This document shows, in pieces, positions 30,017-40,361 of a stretch of 64,000 nt of DNA. The stretch covers positions 2,346,501 through 2,410,500 of the forward strand of contig CM070877.1 in assembly GCA_036365515.1 (NCBI GenBank). Direction: 5' to 3'. The stretch is from Torymus aiolomorphi (Eukaryota > Arthropoda > Insecta > Hymenoptera > Torymidae). The notes under the pieces were generated by a model that made no database searches, had not been told where the DNA came from, and saw only the letters and a program-made list of their open reading frames with translations. The translations under genes were made by a program, and so were the position numbers. The stretch's first letter is position 1. Every line of letters starts with the position of its first letter.

Positions 30017-30928
30017 TTGTATGCGCGTGGTATATCGGGGAGACGGTGTGCAGTTTGTTTTGGGATTTTCCAGCGGGGGTTTCGTTTGGGGTTACTTTTT
30101 TTTTGTTGGTGATTCGTGGTCGTGGAGATTATGGGATTGGTTTTTAGTTAGAGAATTTTAATTTTGTACCCATTGAGATTTTTTATATAATAGATTCGGA
30201 GCTATTTATTGGAGAGTGTTGTGGTCTGTATGCTTATATAATTTCTAATTAAAACTTCGATAAAATGCGGTATAAAGAACAGTATTTTATTTTTTTATTT
30301 CTTTATTTTTTTGTGTATTTGATATTCAAATTCTAAATTTAGTTTTTAGACGCACCAGACACGACAAATAACGCGACTTGTACGTAGTCTATAGATATTG
30401 ACCAAGCATTTACATTTTGAATATATTTGAGAAAAGCTTGCATAGTGTTGTTAGACTATATCTTTTTCCATTTTAATAAAGTGAACCAATATTTATAATT
30501 AAAAAAAAAAAAAGGGTAGATATCGAATAAAAAAGATCTAGGTATTCATTTATTTTTACTCAAACATTTCCTATCTCTACATAAAAATATACCTTTCAAC
30601 CTAAGTTATACATACTGTTTGCAGATCCCCCTCCCAAAGAAAAAACAACCAAGTGTCCATCAAAATAGGTATACACAACTCAAGGATCGTGTGCGATATA
30701 CACAAAGTCCGTACGTGTGTAGTATGTGCGAGGGAGTGGCATAGGACTATATACGAACAGTATAACGACGGAACGTAAAAAAAAAGAGGAACCAACAGAA
30801 AAGGTATATAGGTATACAGTGGAGAGGAGACACAGAGCGACAACGACAACAAGAGGATCGTATGTATATATATACCTATATATAGATAGAGATAGAAATA
30901 GTGCACGGAAAGTTCGTGGACGACTTAC

Positions 30929-31031
30929 CCTCGGACTTGGGCGCCGGCGGCTTGCGGGTCGCCCAATTCGTCCGGATGCTTCTGCTGCCGAGCCACTGTC
31001 CGTTCATGGCGCCGATGGCGCTCTCCGCTTC
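30929..31031 (-). CDS. Rox8: Internal exon B of the TIA-1/Rox8-like protein (end of RRM2 and linker)
   Basis: This 103-nt minus-strand exon encodes 34 residues starting [20 protein letters not shown] and continuing [14 protein letters not shown], plus one nucleotide of the next codon. The stretch is the helix 2/beta 4 end of RRM2 in TIA-1/Rox8, and [12 protein letters not shown] is a family hallmark leading into the linker before RRM3. The acceptor is CCAG (31035-31032) after a pyrimidine-rich run, and the donor is GTAAGT (30928-30923). Together with exon A it reads continuously through ...VKKA-EAESAI.... The intron between them is about 18.3 kb. No RRM3 exon was recognised between 1 and 30928, so the next intron probably runs past the left edge. 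An alternative 3' exon too short or divergent to recognise cannot be excluded. The exon sits inside one of the GC-rich skew islands (about 30600-31220). Confidence 0.93.
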
Positions 31032-31237
31032 CTGGAACAGATCGAAAGGCGCCGGGATCAGAATTGGCCGTATAGTTCGGTAAATTTTTGTTTTCGCCAC
31101 CACCAGGGTTTCGAGGCACTGCTATTGTGATTGCAGATGGCTTGAATTTGTATTTGGTATTTGTTTGGTTTTCAAGATTGTCATTTTGTTTGGGCGAAGA
31201 TTTTCGATTAACTTGTAAGTGAATGGGAACATTGCTA

Positions 31238-31815
31238 CACTGAGAGAAGAATATTGTTACTGTTAACATATTTATCTATTTGAAATACAACTATTTAACA
31301 TGTTTAAGGATAAAATGTGATATTGTAATAGTTACAATATCTATATTAACTAATAGACATATTCAGATTTGAAAGTAGCTGATGGTAGAAGTTCTTGTAA
31401 ATTGTAGTTTTTTAATCTAATAGCCAATTTTCTACTAGGATGATGTTGTTATATAAGAAAAAGGTTTAAAATAAAAACTCCATTTAGTTTTTCACTCCAA
31501 CGTTTAGGACATTTTTATTGTTTATCCTGATGAGGGACATAAACAATAAAAATGTCCGAAACGTTGGAGTAAAAAAATAAATGTTTTTATTTCAAACAAC
31601 TTCACCCTGGTAAAAAATTGGCCGTTAGATTAAAAATTACTATAATAAGCATATTGTAACTACTACAATATCAATGTTCTCATGTAACATATTGAAATTG
31701 TTTATGAGAACATGGTAACTTAACTGTTAACATGGCATTATAATAATTACAATGCCTATATTTGGTCATATTTAAACATATGCATGTTAACAGTAAACAA
31801 ATCCTTTTCTCACTG
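31238..31815. mobile_element. Fold-back element with TA duplication and a central perfect hairpin
   Basis: Ends CACTGAGAGAAGAATATTGT and, inverted, CAGTGAGAAAAGGATTTGTT both run on into ACTGTTAACAT. They are flanked by TA (31236-31237 and 31816-31817). The arms carry further inverted segments at 31410-31445 versus 31597-31634. The centre is a 32-bp stem (31494-31525 with 31539-31570, one mismatch) around a 13-nt loop. A shorter palindrome, GATATTGTAA-TAG-TTACAATATC, lies near 31319-31341. There is no coding capacity. Confidence 0.85.
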
Positions 31816-32308
31816 TAAAAGGGCTAAGATTATAGTATATTTGTTTTACCTTTTTTTTGAGATTTGAATGAAAATAAGTAGATATATGCTAAGTTTGGCC
31901 GGGCGTCATAGTGTGTCCAAATGAATTAAAAAGTAGATTAAATGATTCGTAAATTACTGTTGAAAAATTAATATGAGAGTTTATATATTATATCCATGGA
32001 ATCATTAACTCTGTACATACATAATGATCTCAACGATAAGCATTTATTTTAATATTTTAATGTTTGGGGGGTAGAATAGTATATTCCCTGTTCCTTAAAA
32101 TATTAAAAGTTTCATTAATAATTATGTTTATATATGAAACGCTAAAGGTGTTACTTTATTGGTCACATTGATTATTAATATATTTCCCGGAATATCTATC
32201 GAAACAGAAATTCTCATCCAGTTCCCAAACCCAACCCCCCAACCAATAAAAACTCCTTCGACTTTCTTCGCACCCTTACCATCACCTCCCCACAATTAAC
32301 TCTACCAA

Positions 32309-33536
32309 AGTACTGGAGGGGGTATCTAAAAATAGAAAAATTTTCATTAGAAAGCTTTAGATGCCAAAAATTTGTATACAGACTCATAATTTTACAAAAG
32401 TTTAGAATGTAGAAAAGGCACATATTAGAAGTAGATTTATTTTAGAAAATTCATTTCATGGAAAAAATTGAATATCGAATTAAATTTATAGAAGATATTA
32501 CTATCGAAAAAAATGATATAATTTCGTACGCTAAAAATGAAGAATTCCCCTATTATAGAAAGTTCACAGTTCCGAAAATGCTGAATTTAGTGGAAATTCA
32601 AAGGATCAATTATTCGAATTCTACTCTATAGAATGAAATATAATAATATGAATTTTAGAAAACCAAAATATAGAATGATACTTTTGGAATTTCTAGCTAT
32701 TCGAATATAATGATTCGAAAGATATGAATGTAGAAAGGCAATACGTCAAAAGTTCAATGTTTCGAAAAACAAATGTCGAAGGTTCAAACTTTCGAAAAAT
32801 TAATTGAGAAGGTTTGAACTTTCGAAAAAAAATAATTGAAGTTAAACATTTAGAAGGTTCAAACTTTCGAAAAACAAATTCAGAATGTTCAGACTTTCGA
32901 AAACATATGTACTATTCAGCTAGGGTAAAGAAAAAGTAATTAACGCTAGATTGTAAACTTTCGACATTTTGAGCTTTCGACATTTTGAACATTCGATATT
33001 TTTAACTTTCGACATTTTTAACTTTCGATATTATGAACTTTCGACATTTATTTTTCGATATTTTGATCTTTCGATATTTGGACCTTTCGATATTTAGACT
33101 TTTCAATATTCTGAACATTCGATATTTGAACATTTGATATTTGATATTTACGAGATTTTCAGCATTCTAGATTTTCAATTTTCGATCTTTTGAACTATCT
33201 AAAGATGCTATTAAATTCTATATTTTGATCTTTTGATATTATGATTTTCTAATTTATGTACAGATATTTTCTGTAGATTTCGTTTCTGTAATTTAATTTC
33301 TAAAATTTGGGTTTTCGAAATTATAGTATTCTAAAATTATAAATAAATATTTTTTCTACAAATTTACTATTCCTTAAAATTATAATTCGTAAAATCGAAT
33401 TCGAACTTATAAATTTTCAACTTTATGAATTTCGAATTTCTTTTTATTGAAATTACAAGTTTTCCATTAAAACAAGTTCTGATAAATTACCTTTCTTTAA
33501 AAAAGTTTTCTATTTTTCGATACCCCCTCAAGTACT
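32309..33536. mobile_element. 1.2-kb fold-back element with TTCGA-repeat arms
   Basis: The ends are GGAGGGGGTATC (32315-32326) and, inverted, TGAGGGGGTATC (33519-33530). Both continue into AAAAATAGAAAA after one differing base, and both are bordered by AGTACT (32309-32314, 33531-33536). AGTACT is itself a palindrome and could be a 6-bp target duplication. The left arm is tiled with diverged units such as GGTTCAAACTTTCGAAAA (about 32750-32910). The right arm holds the inverse, GAACTTTCGACATTTT (about 32955-33150). The turn is near 32920-32950. This layout resembles fold-back transposons, whose arms are degenerate tandem repeats. No transposase frame was seen. Confidence 0.8.
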
Positions 33537-36500
33537 GCTATCGTCTCGGAAATTTCAAAGGCACACTCTTGTCGTCGCGAAACAAAAGTGATTTAAAGGC
33601 CGAGCCGAGCAACGGCAGTGACAGCGGGAAGAAGGTGGGGGCGAGCGAACGAGAGAGAGAGAGGGAGAGATCGAATTGCGCGGAACATAAAACGGGCGGA
33701 GCGCGCGTCGGACGAAACGACCGGTTTCTCGGGCTGCTGGTCAGCGCGTGGAACTTTTTGGGCCGGGCCCGCCGGGAGAGGGCAGACGAATTTATTTATG
33801 CGGCGCGGCATGGATGGTAGGGAGTTTTGGTGGGATTAGAATTGAGGACTCGGTGCTGGTGGAGGTGGTTTTATGTTAATTAGAGAGCATGGGTGCAGTG
33901 GTTTTTTTTTAAAGTTGGTAAATGATGGTTAATAGTCGTTTGTAGTGGGTATTAATTGCTAATTAGAACATGTTATTTCGGTAATGGTCGTTTCAATAAA
34001 ATGAGTTTAAAAGTGTTTTTGAGAATTTCAATTTTTAGTTTTTTTCCTAATTATAGTATATGTCAGCGAAAACGACAGAGTTGTATTCCTTAAATTTGAT
34101 TGTATAAAATCTGGGTGAAGAAAAACCTTCATAAAATTTTACATACAAGACGTTTGCATTAACGATCATTTTTGAGATAAATCATTGCTGTTTTATAAAT
34201 TTTATGGATTCGATTTATTGAAAAATAAAAAATCTATAAAAATATGAATGCATGGTTGTTTAAGAACTACTTTCACATATTCAAATCTTAAAAAACCTAG
34301 AAAATTATTTTCTCCGCTGTGAATTTTCTCTTACCCCTTCGTCCTCGATATACCAGCCATTCGTATGCCACCATGCAAAGCGAGCGAAATATTAGCGACG
34401 ATAAATACGAGGACCCATGGCTGTGACATTAGGAGGAGAGAGCGGAGGCGAAAATTTCTCCCTTGCGTTATCAAAACAAAAGGGGACGCCATTGAGAGAA
34501 CGCGAGTGGCACAAAAAGGCAAAGACGCCGGAGAAGAGGGAGACGGGAGGTGCGCGAAACAATGAGCGCGCCATATGGCGGGCGAGAATAAAAGAAAATG
34601 CGAATTAATAAGAACGGAGGTTGCGAAAAGCGAAATGAAATTGGGAGTGGGTTCACGTGACTTTTTTTTTTGTTCTCTTTGTGATTCTTTTGATGCGGGA
34701 AGGTGCGAGGTGTGATATCGATAATGAATGCTGATGATTCGAGGATGAGGGTAAATTGACTATTGTGGGTAGTAATTAGGATTAGCAAAGAAATACTGGT
34801 AATAATAAAGGGGCTCGGTTTTTGTATTTCCGAAAATTGAAGAGTCTTTGTATCACATTGTTATTACTTCCAGCAATTAAAACTGAATTACTACTTCGTG
34901 AGTCTACAAAAGCAACTGTTATTTTAACGCTTTAAAATGTTCTCTCCATTGCTCTATATTTTTCTTTAATTATATCATACAACTTTTTATAGTACAAAAA
35001 AGAAGCAGCTTAATACCAGAACTTTCTCGCAATGAATAGATGTTTTCGCGACCGAAAAATATTCTATATTTATTTAATTCCCTATTTTTCCTGCATTTCC
35101 ATCTAAAAAATACACGCGCACACACAGATCCTTTAAACAAATTCGTATTTTCCCGCCGCGAAATATAACATATTAAAAAAATACAGGACTTAAAACCGGG
35201 TTTAGAAATCCACCCACAATCCCGTATTTTCCACGAACAACCCGCATTACGCTTTTCGCATCAATCCTCCAAAACACACTAACACGATTCCCTCACTGCC
35301 TCCCCCCGCCCAGCCCCTACCGAATTAATATTCAAGCCGCGTAGCCATAAATTACTTCCCAAACTAGACTCTCTCTCTCTCTCTCCTTGGGCCGGCGCGC
35401 GGTAAATAAAAAAGCGGCGAAAGCGCCTGCCCCCTCGGAAGACGGAGAAAAACGTACAGGAGGAAAGAAAAGAATGATAGCCAGATAGGCGAAAGGGAAA
35501 GAGGGAGGGCGAGTTGTCCAGCGCCCCGGCGACTCGGGTATCTGAAATGAGATCGCATGACCGGGCCGCCGCACTTGCGAGTGTAGTATAGGTGGAGAGA
35601 GCGCCGTTGGTGGAAGAAGGAAAAAGAAACGAAGGAGGAGGTGGAGAGGAACGACGCGCGATTAGGCCACGGCCGGAAGGCTTATATCTCGCGAGCTCTC
35701 GCGCGGCTTCCGTCGTCGATTCGAGCGGAGCGCGCTGCACGCGGGGATGGTTTGTCTCGTTTGTCCTGGTGGATTGAAGTATCATTCCTAAATTTAGAGG
35801 AGGGTTTTCTTTAATTTTTGGGTATTTTTGATTGTTGAGATTTTATTTTATGTTTATAAAAGAAGTATTCACACCAGTTGCTTAAAGACTGATTCCAAAA
35901 TATATATTTATATCATTGTAAGATAAAGTCGAATTCTATTTGAACAGCGTTATTTAAAAAGAAAAATTATTTTTATTGTAATGCAAAAAGGAAAAAATTC
36001 TATTTATACATAGAAAAGAGGTAGCAGCGCATCAAATAAGATTAAATAAACATGTCTCTTGTGTTTCTGAAGTAATGCGAGTATATATCTCGAGTTATTT
36101 TCATGTTTATGAAATAAATAAATATTTTCATTTCCTCGCTGAGATAATTTCCCTGTATGAGTATATTTATACATAACCGGTTTTTCAAAAAGTAACGTAT
36201 AATTTTACACTTTTAATTAACACAATATTCTGAATTTTCTGAGCTGCGCGTACATATGTAATTATACGTGTATTCATCAAATGTAAAATTAATTAAAACA
36301 TATATGTGACATAACGCACACAACGCAAATAAATAATTAGCAGGGAAAAACAGTTAATTACAGAAATTGGACGAAATAAATTCTGCATTTGGATAATTAG
36401 GCTATTAGATTAATTACAATGAAAGTTTAAATCAGTACTAGAATTTAATAAACGTCTTCCTCTATATAGCTGTATACGCTTTCATTCCTGTTTGAAAAAT

Positions 36501-36776
36501 TAAAAATCTTATACAACCTATCATGAATTATACGTACGTAAATAAATAATAATGTATACGAATACTCATATGTATATAATTAATCATGTTCCGCACCATT
36601 TCATTAAATCATTCGCAAACCAAAGATCAGCGATACATCTTGACACCGACCACCCTACACCCCATAAAAAGAAAAATGATCGCGAACCCATACACTCCTC
36701 CTCCCCACAAATCACCCCGATAACAGCATTACGCTAATTGCCTCGATGAATTTCTCGCCGGCCCGAAAAAAGAAAC

Positions 36777-36958
<182 letters not shown>

Positions 36959-39252
36959 CCGCTTGGCCCTCTATCCATCTCATCCCACCTCCTCGCAGCA
37001 GCACTGGAGCAAAATGGAGTACTCGCGTGGATTTGTCTAATCCCCGCGCGCGTGATCGAGTGTACGATCATTTATTCGTCGATTCGCACACCCTCTTGCC
37101 ACCGCCCGCGCGTAACGAGCGATCAACTCGACGAGCAAAAAATTGCTATTACGAGAGCTGGTCGTTTACAGCCGCGCGTGATAGCGCGCTCCCTTTCTAT
37201 CTTTCTTATTATATCCCTTCGGCGCGAGCTCCTACTGCTCTTATCGTCTTTCTCTTTTGATCTTTACTTTTTTGTAGAGAGGGAGAAGAAAGTCTCCCCC
37301 TCCCCCCGACGCTGCTGCCCTATTATCTTTCGCTGTTTCTTTAGAAAGCTATCTGTTCTTTAGTTTTTCTGCTCAGTTTTTCAGCTACTTTTACGTCTCT
37401 GCCATTTTAAGCGCCGTTACCTTTTTCCCCCCCTCGCGTTGATTACCCAATTTGCGCTTCATTTTTAGAAAATGTATTGTCCGTATCTTTTGCCAATCTC
37501 TTTTCATTTCTTTTACTCGTTCTAGATGTTTCATACTGAGTTTTATTTCTTTTGTTACTTTAGTATTAGTATATATAGAATAAACTTTCATTATTGACGG
37601 AAATAACAATTTACAATTTCAAAAAGAAACTATCTTGATCAAAATTGTTAAAAATTTTTTAGAATTTCCGTACAAATTGCAGGAACTATAAATCAAAGTT
37701 AGAAATATCTTACTTTCCCCTTACCCAAGTTAATATTTTTTTATTTTAAAAAGTTACTAATCGATAATTTATACTGTGGCGTAATATCATTTGAAAACAC
37801 TCCTCATTATCACACCCACGAATCCCCCGACGAAACTCCACATCATCTCAAAAACAAAGAAATGTCCCGGTCATCTCGCACCGAACTTCAGCCACACCCG
37901 CCGCTAACTAACTTCCCCCGCGCACGAAACAACATAGACCCCAAACAGCATCGCAGTCCCCGTAACCAACGAATTCGGCTGTATATACGCGCGGCCAGGT
38001 GATAAATGGATCGAGCGGGCACCTGGGATCGAGATCCATAAATTTCGCGCGTGTGCGTGCATCGGCGCCGTTATGAGCGCGCGATGATTTCTTTTTATAC
38101 GAGGGTATACTAACGAAACCCGTGATAAATGACGGGTCGCGCTCTGAACGATCAATTTTTCGCGTAGTGGCGTATATTTTTGAGTTGTGTGATGTTGGTG
38201 TTGGAGATCTTGATCTTGTAGATCCGTGTGTGGTTCTTTGATGTAGCTTTGTAAACGATTGAGCGTGGTTGCTTATAATAATTTGGAAGGTTATCAAAAA
38301 ATTATGTCTTATTGTATAAGTCTGAAATTAAAGTATTTTGCAGTATAAAAGTGTATTTGAAAAATTCGTCTTTTATCATTATGCAATACAGATGTCACTC
38401 GAAGCTTATGTTGTCAATCTACTTTTACTAGACGGTATTTATTATTATTTTAGGCAAGATCATTAAATTTAACAAGCAAAATGATAAATGATAAATACTT
38501 GTAAAGAAAGCTATTTATCGATAGCATAATATTTCACATCGCTACCAAATAATTTCAATATTTCAGTGTTTTATAAGTCAATCTAAAATAAATACCTTAC
38601 TTATGACACTAATAGTATAAAATAAAATATTTTTACTATTCCATTCCAAAAATCTTTTCCCCGAATTTCCAAAGCGACTATTAAAAAATTCTGTACATAC
38701 ACGTATGGCTGCGCCTGGGATTTCTTTTCGTCCGAATGGTCCGAGCGTGACCGGGGAAGTAGCTTTTGTCCGTGATAAATGAGAGCGGGGTGTTCGATGA
38801 TCAATTCCACATAAAATTTCTAGAGCCCGCCATTATTCCCGAATTCGAATTCGTATTTTTCATAAAGGTGAATGTTCCGTCGTACGGGCGCGGACTGTGA
38901 GAAAGGTTAGCCTCGAGCGCGGGCTCAATAACGTTTTTCATATGTGAAATAGTACGCATGTAGGTCCATAATTATGAAATTTTACAGTTGGATTGGATTT
39001 GTGAGGTGACGTGTCTGTTTTATATAAAAATATGTTCGAGAGCATAGAGGAAAATTTCAAGTTGAAATTAACACGAGAATCAACATAAGTTGTAAGTAAT
39101 TGCGTAACATGATTACAGCAAAAGTTACTATAAAATCGTAAACGTTATTATAAATTAGTAATTATATTGTGAGTTATAAAAATTTCATTGAAAATTCGCG
39201 TAGCTTGTAAAATTTCAAAAAATTACGGTCATTTCTTTTTATAATTAAAGCC

Positions 39253-39446
39253 GGAAAATTCTCCAATTCAAGAAAAAAAGCTCGATCGAAAAAGCACTTA
39301 ATTATGAACAATTTTCCATTGTCGGTTAAACAAAATTTAATTCACCGACGGGAATTATCGAAAATCGAACGCTCATTGAAAGCTAATCGCATTACGGAAT
39401 CGCGCAGTCCTCAAACTTGCGTACAAGAGTTTTGAGAGGCGATAAG
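39253..39446 (+). promoter_or_regulatory. Possible kappaB-like and GATA-like sites upstream of the defensin-like gene
   Basis: GGAAAATTCTCC (39253-39264) and GGGAATTATC (39350-39359) resemble NF-kappaB/Relish sites, and GATAAG (39441-39446) resembles a GATA site. All lie within 350 bp upstream of the start codon at 39603. In insects such site pairs commonly drive infection-induced antimicrobial peptide genes. Neither kappaB site is a perfect consensus, so this is suggestive only. A CATAAG at 39521 could be a degenerate TATA element. Confidence 0.28.
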
Positions 39447-39602
39447 CACGAGCGCGCGTACGCGAGCGCGGTTGAAAAGGTCATCTACTCATTGATCAAT
39501 AATAATGCATTTAAATGGCGCATAAGTGGAGCAAAGTAAGCGGTAATCAGAACGTGTTAAGCTTCGAGCCGAGACACAAGAGGCGTCAAGTGTGTCGTCA
39601 AA

Positions 39603-40223
39603 ATGAGAGCTAAATTGTGCTTGTTTATTGTGTTTCTAGTGTTTTGTGTCGTGCATATGAGTCAAGGTAAATAAATTTTAAGTCAATACGCGCGTTGCTG
39701 TCGTACACGTCAATAGACGGTTTCAACAGGTCATATCAATTTAAACGAATCGACTTTTGTTTCTATACTATCTTTGCGATTATTTGCTTTAGTATTACGT
39801 AGTAATATTTTATTCTCTATGAAGCTTTATATCCAATAAAAATTAATATAACAAATGTAAAAACGTTTGTCTTCATTGATGCAATCGCAATTGTTCAATT
39901 GATGAAAAGATTCCGTTACATAACCAAGCTTATTGCACATTTCCGTGCGTTATGCAAGGTAATATTGTGACGCTGACTATAACGACACCAAGTTGCAATA
40001 ATGTCTACGTAAAATATGCGTATAAAGATATAATATCATTCGCTATTTCAGCTGTGATTTATTTTTATTCATGATTGTTAAAGGTCGCACCATATCGGGA
40101 GAGTGCAAACAGGCGTGGAAGAAATATTGCCAAGAACAATGTAAGAGCCCACGTTTTCTCTGTCTGCACGTCGTTCAGAATCCAAAGGAACCGTTCTGCA
40201 CTTGCTCTGAATTATTGTATTAA
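39603..40223 (+). CDS. Defensin-like (CS-alpha/beta) secreted cysteine-rich peptide, two exons
   Basis: Exons 39603-39666 and 40084-40223 are joined across a 417-nt intron (GT at 39667, AG at 40082-40083), giving 67 residues. Residues 1 to about 22 form a signal peptide: MRAK, a hydrophobic core LCLFIVFLVFCVV, then HMSQG at the likely cleavage site. The mature part has exactly six cysteines (29, 37, 41, 48, 60, 62), spaced C-x7-C-x3-C-x6-C-x11-C-x-C. The CxxxC and CxC pairs are the signature of the cysteine-stabilised alpha/beta fold of insect defensins and related venom peptides. Net charge is about +3. The C3-C4 gap (6) and C4-C5 gap (11) differ from classic insect defensins, and the usual Gly two before C4 is absent. 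It could therefore be an antimicrobial, venom-type or other secreted peptide. An upstream acceptor at 40050-40051 would reach a stop at 40072, which supports the later acceptor. The gene is nested antisense inside the TIA-1/Rox8 intron. Confidence 0.72.
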
Positions 40224-40337
40224 TTATAAATATCTATCACACCATGCGCTGGACACTAAAAAGATAGATCATGTACATTACGACAGCATTGATATGTAAT
40301 TCATCTAAGATTCATTGTTCATTACGAAGTAAATTAA

Positions 40338-40361
40338 AATAAAAAAAAAATGATTAATAAA
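40338..40361 (+). terminator. Polyadenylation signals of the defensin-like gene
   Basis: Two AATAAA hexamers, at 40338-40343 and 40356-40361, lie 115-138 nt beyond the stop codon. That is a suitable distance for a short insect 3' UTR. AT-rich DNA makes single hexamers weak evidence; their position after a coherent gene model is what counts. Confidence 0.5.

Larger units (their letters stand above)
18134..30928. other. No exon recognised: islands, hairpin block and AT-rich DNA
   Basis: Islands lie at about 18720-19610, 20560-21110, 21650-22570, 23330-24030, 24420-25240, 25670-26370, 27130-27850, 28370-28980 and 29540-30170. The remainder is AT-rich without visible structure. No RRM3 or C-terminal exon of the TIA-1/Rox8 gene was found in a visual search of the minus strand. 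That search could miss short or diverged exons. Confidence 0.55.

Noticed and set aside
30726..31130. Plus-strand frames over exon B
   Set aside because: They are shadows of the minus-strand TIA-1/Rox8 exon, whose residues and splice sites are clear.
32750..33150. Short repeats that might suggest a CRISPR array
   Set aside because: Repeats are diverged, contiguous and inverted between halves, in a eukaryotic intron. They fit fold-back arms.
40075..40299. 74-codon frame overlapping the defensin-like gene
   Set aside because: It is another frame of exon 2. The spliced frame has a signal peptide and six ordered cysteines, while this one has neither.
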